Below are positions 58,319 to 64,000 of a DNA stretch of 64,000 nt, piece after piece. A model generated the notes under the pieces. That model saw only the letters and a list, made by a program, of their open reading frames with translations. It was not told the DNA's origin and did not search any database. The DNA comes from Rhipidocladum racemiflorum (Eukaryota; Streptophyta; Magnoliopsida; Poales; Poaceae), in assembly GCA_036346355.1 (NCBI GenBank), contig CM070583.1, positions 9,936,001 to 10,000,000 on the forward strand. Direction: 5' to 3'. Both the position numbers and the translations under genes were made by a program. Numbering within the stretch: position 1 is the stretch's first letter; the number at the start of each line of letters is the position of its first letter.

Positions 58319-59734
58319 ATGGCTCCCCCGACTCCCTCTCCTTCTGGCACGATCTTGCCCCCCTCGTCTGTCGAGGAGGAGGGCGCCGCCAGGATTTCCA
58401 GGCACGTTTCTACGGGCGCCCTCCGCATTCGCGCCGGGACCGTCGCGCCCCGCTGCCGGCCCGGGGAGGTGGTTTTCTTTGGGTGGCAGCTGGTAGCCGA
58501 CCTGCTGCCATCGGTTTCCGACTTCTATCTCTCCGTCCTCAACTTTTACGCTATTCACCACATCCACCTTCCTCCTAACTCCGTCATCCTTCTTTCTGTC
58601 TTCGCCCACTTCTGCGAAATGTTCGTAGGAGTGTTGCCCAATCTCCTCCTTTTCCGCTTCTTTTACGCCCTTCGCGCCACCGGCGGCAACTCTCCTATCG
58701 CCGGGAGCTGCCATCTGCGGCTCCGAGACGGGACCGTGTCGCGCTACATCCCACTGGACTGCCGGTCCAACTGGAGGACGTGGCGCGATGAGTGGGTGTA
58801 TGTTGAGGACGACAGCGGCATTGAAGTGCTAGAGCTTCCAACCGGGCCCGCGGTCAGCAACCCCAACTGGGGGGCTCACGTTAGCGAGACGCCCAAGCTT
58901 CAGACGATGCTAGCCCGCGTTGACCAGCTGCGGACAGCGGGTCTAACGGGGGTCATGGTTATCCAGGACTTCATCTCCCGGAGGATTAGCCCTCGCGCCG
59001 GGCCAAGGTCTGGCCCACTCGGGCAAGACATGGGCCAGGATGATGGGATCCGGACGATCCCTGGAGGTAGACTACCACTCCCGAATCACCCTCCCCTTCG
59101 TTTTTTTGCTTTTGACCTTCACAGGTTCTGACGGCGCTTTCCTTCTTCTGTTTTTGCCAGCCGCTGGGAACTTGTCTTCCACCCCTGATCGATGCGTGGA
59201 TGGGGCAGCTGGGCATGCCCAGCGCCGTCCCGCCATTCCCGGAGGGTGCGCTCCCACTATGCCGGCTAGAGCCCAGGGAGCGCGCGGCGATTGTCCGGGC
59301 AATGCCGAAGATGGACGCCATGGGGATGCCTGATACAACAAGACACCAGGCGCCCCTGACGATCCGAGACCCCCCTCCCGCCGGCGATCAGGGGAGGGGC
59401 GACCAGGGGAGGTGCAGGCGCTCAGCCGATGACGACACCGCCGGCGGGGCTCCCCAAAGACTCCGCCTCTCGGCCGGGGCGGGGTCCTCCACAGCGGGCG
59501 CGGGGAGCTCCTCTGCCGCCGCGGCGGGCTCCTCAATGGTGGCTGGGAGTTCGACGGCCGGCGGGACTTTGTCCTCCCTCGCCCCTGTTGACGTGGTGAT
59601 GTTAGACCCTCCGGCGCCGACGCTCCTTGGATCGCCACCACCACCGCCGGCTCCAACGGCGACGCTACGGCCGCCACCGCCGCCGCCGCCGGTGCCTGCG
59701 GCGGCATTTCTTCCCCCTCCGCCGCTGGTGCCGG
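58319..59734 (+). pseudogene. Antisense ORF of the Tat-like element, 'putative gypsy type transposon' domain; cut by G3
   Basis: ATG 58,319 opens MAPPTPSPSG, and exon 1 stays open to the stop at 59,131. The core (GEVVFFGWQLVADLLPSVS, then HLPPNSVILLSVFAHFCEMF, then RFFYALRA, YIPLDCRSNWRTWRDEWVYV) matches the layout of Pfam Transposase_28, a plant domain found in retrotransposon-borne antisense ORFs; its function is unknown. A GGAG|GTAGAC donor (59,066) and a TTTTGCCAG acceptor (59,160) suggest an intron. Exon 2 reads PLGTCLPPLIDAWMGQLGMP then a Pro/Ala/Ser-rich tail, and the join is out of phase by one base. G3 cuts the tail at 59,735. An alternative is a host gene captured by the element. 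The start was chosen because ATG 58,319 follows the TATA box and precedes the domain; upstream codons in frame lie before the promoter. Confidence 0.7.
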
Positions 59735-62700
59735 TGTCGGGACCCCGAATTTGCAAATCCGGACCCTCTGTGTATTCAACACTAGTCCAGGAACGCGCTA
59801 GTGCACACAGTCTTAACATCGGTAAATATCACAATCATACCATTCGATACTAATAAAGTACTTTTATTTAAATAACTAAATCAAGTTACTCGACCTTATG
59901 GTCAAGTCACAATGCACGCCTCAGGCTTAAACTTATTAAGAGAGAAATAGTAGCAATGAGACTCAAATAACTTCGTGGCGCCATCCAAGATACCACAGTA
60001 ACTGACTGGGCTCGCTTCCCTAAGTAGACGGTTCCTCTTGGAGCTCCTCCTCCAAAGCTGGTGTAGTCTCCTCTTCAACTGGTGTTGTATTGTGGCAAGG
60101 GTGAGTACTTGGTACTCATCAAGTCATGCACAGAATGCAGCTAATATACTACATGCATGGCTTAATACAAAGGAGTGGCTCAAGGTATATTTGCAAGAAA
60201 TGAGATTTGACAAGTAATATAAGTAGATTCGAAAGCAGTAGAAACAAGTAAAGCATAGATAACTTTTCAAGGAGTTTCATAAACATCTTTCCCATCCTAA
60301 TCCACAATTCCATCAACATCATTATTTATCCAACCCAACCTTTCAGATCCAAGTTATTTTTTTAGAAAATCTAACCCTTGACTGTAATTCCCGAGCGATG
60401 TCCAATACCGCGGACACGGCTATTCGAATAGATTATACACTGCAGAGGTTATGCACTTTACCCACAAGATACAAATAAACACCACAAAGGCGAGTTCCCG
60501 TAATAAAGTCTTTCTGAAACCTCTAACAATACAAGTGGTCCTCCCTGCTATTGCACACTAACCCTTCCTTAGCTAAGGCGAAGTCTAGGCCAATCAACCA
60601 TTAGATGGGTACCTGCCTCACTTCAGACGCCCCCCGCACAACTTACACAAAGGGTGTAGTTGACCTCCCGAGGTCCCACAGTACGTTATTAGCAACTTAG
60701 TCAACTAGGTCCGCCCCATTACGTACATGTGGTTGCACGTTAGACCCAGTTCAAAGGCTTGCAAGGTTAAGTCCTTAGGGTGACCAGGGCAAGACTACCC
60801 AAGAACCAAATCAACATCCCCAATGCCACAACTGCCCACCTGACATTCTTGCCACATGCCCCTGGCCGAAAACTATTTATCAAACCCCGCTTGATTACCA
60901 TGCACCACGTGCCATCAACATCACATGATACCTTTCCAAAACAGGTTCAATATATCATAAAGTCAATATTAACATTTGATAATCCAAAATCAAGAGAACG
61001 TAGCAGGTCTAAGCAGTATACTACAACGGTCTAAAACCCATGTTGGCAATTTAATAATGTCCAACTAGTAATCCACAACTAGGGTGACAAGGGTCATGGC
61101 ACATATTTAAATAATCAAGGTGTCATACAGCAAATTGGTATTTATCTAATCCCCCATATTTAAATAAAGTATTTTCTAATTGAACTAGCATGCAATAGGT
61201 TAAATCAAAATAGATTTAAACATAGGATCAACATGGTCAAAGCACAACTTGCCTTCAAAAAGTACTTGTTCTTGGTCTTGAGTTGGATCCTGAGTCAATA
61301 CTTCTCCTTCGAATCCTTCCGGCACTTCAACGTCTACTCGTAAAGCGTGCAAATAGCAATACACGAGTAAACAATAGGCAAAAAGTGTCCAAACATCCAA
61401 ATAAAATCCATAAACAGAGAGAACATAATTTTATGAATTTTTAGAAACTGGAATCGTCAAATTTGGAGTTAAAATGCAAAAGTTATGATTATTTAAAGTT
61501 TAAATAATCAATTAAATAATTTTACAGAGAAAAACTTTAGTCCAAAAATTAAATAAAATTCATATTTAGGTAGAACTCAATTTTATACAAATTTAGAAAT
61601 TTGAATCACTCAAATCGGAGTTGAAACGCAAAAGTTATAAGCGTTTGAAGTTTGAAACAAAATCTGAAATCATTATTTCGAATTAATAAATCATTTTCTT
61701 TTTCGAAAATTAATTATTGCGTCAGCAAGGACACGTGTCAGCACTGGATTGGTCGGCTGACGTCAGCCGGTCCATGGACTCGATCCACGCTCGGCTCGGG
61801 TCTACGGTGGATCCGGTCCATCACAAGACGGCCACGATGTGCAGCACGCCCCGCTGGGCCGCCGCTCACGCCAAGATGGCGTGGTCGACACGGGGCCCCA
61901 CATGTCGCTGACGTGCTCCCACGCCGCACGGCGGTGCGACGGCCAGAGCCACGCAGCATGATCAGGCCGCGGATCTTGATCTAACTACCGCTAACGGATC
62001 TAGGGTTGAACAGTAAAGGGAATACGTGGGCGAACCTCAGCGGTCGGATCCGGATCGGACGGCGAAGAGGCTTCGTGAGGTCCGGTGATGGCGCGGCGAG
62101 GCTTGGGCAGCGGAGACGTAGACGACGACCTCCCACGCGGCGTGTCCGTGCAGCTCCGGCGTGGAGATTGGCACTCCCAGGCGCGACGTGACGTGGGGAT
62201 CTTGGTCCTGGGCTTGGTGTCGTCGGAGAGCGGCGGCAGCGGCGGGGATCGACGAAAAACCGCGGCGGGGGACTTCTCCTACTACGGCGAGCAATAGCGG
62301 CTACGCGGCGGCGGCTAGGGCTTAGAGGCTAGGGGCAAAAGATGCGCACGACAAAGGGCTTCACGGGTGGCCTCTGGCTTTAAATAGTGCCTCGCGGCGC
62401 TGTGAAACGCGAAACCCTAACGCACACCTGCGGCCCACTTCAGAGCTCTCCGGCTCGGATTCGACGGACGATGACGGAGGGTCAGACACGCGGCACGATC
62501 AACGGCCCGATCGATCGCGGGCGAATCGGTTCGGCCTGACGCTGCTCGAACCGGCACGCGGATCTCGGCCGTTGATCCCGATCCAACGGCCGGATCGCTT
62601 AGGGTTGGGAGCCTGGCTTGGTCGAGTCAATCGCTCGGTCGGACTCGAGTCCGACTCGGGTTCACTCTGGCCGGATGAATAGTACTTGACCCAACTCGAA

Positions 62701-62974
62701 TTTCAATGATTTAATAATTAAAATAATTCCCAAGAATTCATTTAATTCATTAAAATAGCAAAAGACTCGTAAAATTCTCGAAAATATTTTAGGGTATTTG
62801 GGACTTAAATAAAATATTTCCAACAAAACTTTATTTGCAAAATTAAATTCTTTAATTATTTTAAAATGGAATAAATTCCAATAAATTCCAAATAAATTCC
62901 AAAAAATTCCAAAAATTCACCAAAGTGCCAAATCACCTATGAATTTAAGGAAAGCAAATTTTTGGGGTGTTACA
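59735..62974 (-). repeat. G3 3' LTR, 3,240 bp
   Basis: About 200 bp shorter than the G1 and G2 LTRs, with more base substitutions against them, so it is an older or diverged copy. Minus-strand TATTTAAA is at 62,379-62,386. The acidic segment is at about 61,200-61,345. Confidence 0.88.
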
Positions 62975-63015
62975 AACCTCCCCTTAATAGAATCTCGCCC
63001 CTAGATTCGTGGCTT

Positions 63016-64000
63016 ACTACAATAGGTTTGGAAACTCTTTCTTCAAATCCTCTTCAAGGCCCTAAGTCGCTTCGTCTGCATGGTTGCTCCAATCGAATTC
63101 TACAGTGCGGGTTGACTTATTTCTAGTCTCCCGATCCATGGTGTCTAAAATCTTCACGGATGCTCCTTGTAAGTCAAATCTTCTTGCAACTCAATTGACT
63201 CTAGCGGCGTCTGCTCCTCAGTACTGAGACACTTCTTCAATCGGGACACATGGAATACGCCATGCACTCCTCGCTAACGATCGCGCAACTCCAAATGATA
63301 AGCAACTTCGCCTCATGCGCTCAAAATCTTAAATGGTCCAACGTAGCGGGTGCGAGTTTCCCTTTGGCATGGAACCTCTTAACTCCCCCGAGAGGCGTAA
63401 CTCGAGGTATACAAAGTCTTCCTGGTTCAAAACTCAAATCCCGGCGACGATTGTCAAGATAACTCTTCTGGCGTGATTGGGCTATCTTCAACCTTTCCTC
63501 GATCACGGCAATCTGCTTCTTCACCTCTTGAAGAATATCAGTTCAAGACACGGCGCCACGGCCTCATTCCAATTCAATGGCGTCCGACAGTGGTCGACCA
63601 TACAAAGGCCTCAAAAGGTGACATCTCAGAAACTAGCTTGGTAACTATTGTTGTAACTAAACTCAAAGATACGGCAAACTCTTATCCCAAGAGGTAGCAT
63701 AAGCCAATGCACACGCTCTTAGCATATCTTCCAGTAATCGATTGACTCTTTCGGTCTGTCCATCCGTCTGTGGATGATAAGTCAGGCCGAAGTTCAAACG
63801 GGTTCCCATGGCTTCATGCAACTTATTCCAAAACCTTGAGGTAAATTGGGTACCTTCGTCCGATATTTATCCTCTTTGGCACACCGTGCAAACAGACGAT
63901 CCTCGATCATGTACAACTCGCCAATTTATCCCCGAGTAAGTGGTCTTCACGGGATAAAATGGGCTACTTTGGTCAAGCGATCCACTATAACCCATATGGA
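63016..64000 (-). pseudogene. G3 pol C-terminus (integrase to chromodomain region), partial
   Basis: On the minus strand from the window edge: the integrase region (about 64,000-63,640), including a continuous TDGQTERVNRLLEDM-type reading at about 63,770-63,727, where G1 is frameshifted; then IEERLKIAQSRQKSYLDNRRR (about 63,500-63,430) and GGVKRFHAKGKLAP (about 63,385-63,345), leading to the end near 63,016. It would encode the DNA-joining enzyme and its targeting tail. It still has frame breaks, and the N-terminal part is outside the window. Confidence 0.8.

Larger units (their letters stand above)
30911..64000 (-). mobile_element. Tat/Grande-like Ty3 element, 3' part only, carrying an antisense ORF
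   Basis: The left boundary is a TG directly at the break in the LARD LTR. Removing the solo LTR nested at 31,250-57,297 leaves a 922-bp LTR (30,911-31,249 plus 57,298-57,880) with TGTCAGCG and CGCCGACA ends. The next bases on the right are GTAGCCCCCG; read on the minus strand this is a purine-rich CGGGGGCTAC before LTR start TGTCGGCG, the expected polypurine position. The internal region starts at 57,881 and carries an ORF on the plus strand, against the element. Elements of the Tat lineage such as maize Grande are known to carry an antisense ORF near the 3' LTR. The lineage call is an inference, since no pol of this element is inside the window. Confidence 0.6.
59735..64000 (-). mobile_element. 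Ty3 element G3, 3' part (same family as G1/G2)
   Basis: The LTR is 59,735-62,974 (TGTCGGGACC ... GGTGTTACA). The polypurine tract is 62,975-62,990 (minus ATTAAGGGGAGGTT). The pol C-terminus follows and runs off the window. The five bases before it are GCCGG, the expected target duplication; the other copy is outside the window. Confidence 0.85.

Noticed and set aside
59388..59819. Gly/Pro-rich overlapping frames on both strands near the antisense ORF
   Set aside because: Low-complexity shadows of exon 2; one runs into the G3 LTR.
1..64000. CRISPR arrays, tRNA or rRNA genes
   Set aside because: No regularly spaced repeats with unique spacers and no cloverleaf or rRNA-like sequence were recognised.

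Overview
The window looks like nuclear DNA of a grass. It holds one recognisable spliced membrane-protein gene, remnants of a GRF-type zinc-finger gene, several MITE-like elements, and about 52 kb of nested LTR retrotransposons. The grass call is an inference from the repeat types: Tekay/Del-like Ty3 elements with LTRs over 3 kb, a Sirevirus-like copia element, and a Tat/Grande-like element carrying an antisense 'putative gypsy type transposon' ORF.

Layout, 1-12,056. Positions 1-1,640 are diffuse LTR-like sequence. A promoter-like block (bZIP palindrome plus TATA, 1,683-1,717) lies upstream of a frameshifted, intron-split GRF zinc-finger/coiled-coil gene (2,546-3,130). GC-rich minisatellites lie at 3,848-4,034 and 4,401-4,465. 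Next come a hAT-type MITE with a perfect 8-bp target duplication (4,876-5,226) and a 1.1-kb element with ~145-bp inverted ends and a long AAT microsatellite inside (5,329-6,452). A multi-exon gene for a roughly nine-helix membrane protein (7,762-9,543) follows, with a foldback MITE about 55 bp past its stop codon. Another MITE-like element and an LTR fragment lead up to 12,056.

Layout, 12,057-64,000: a nested stack worked out from TG/CA ends, primer-binding sites, polypurine tracts and 5-bp target duplications. (1) A non-coding LARD-like element on the minus strand starts at 12,057. (2a) Ty3 element G1 (17,369-29,215, minus, TSD TCAAA) sits in its internal region. (2b) A Tat-like element (minus) starts at 30,911 inside the LARD's 5' LTR and runs off the window. 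(3a) The Tat-like element's 3' LTR (30,911-31,249 plus 57,298-57,880) was hit by a ~4.0-kb LTR without internal region, a solo LTR (31,250-57,292, TSD CTATA). (4a) That solo LTR was hit by a copia element (32,196-41,659, minus, TSD ACGGC). (4b) It was also hit by Ty3 element G2 (42,262-54,828, plus, TSD CAACG). (3b) Ty3 element G3 (from 59,735, minus) interrupts the second exon of the antisense ORF of the Tat-like element. G1, G2 and G3 are one family.

The retrotransposon polyproteins contain recognisable gag, protease, reverse transcriptase, RNase H, integrase and chromodomain motifs, but each is broken by many frameshifts. A recurring class of small differences between otherwise identical LTR copies sits at CGG/CCGG sites (for example CGG in one copy and CAAG in the other). 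Part of the frameshifting, possibly including the single-base shift in the membrane-protein gene, may therefore come from the assembly. No tRNA, rRNA or CRISPR was found.
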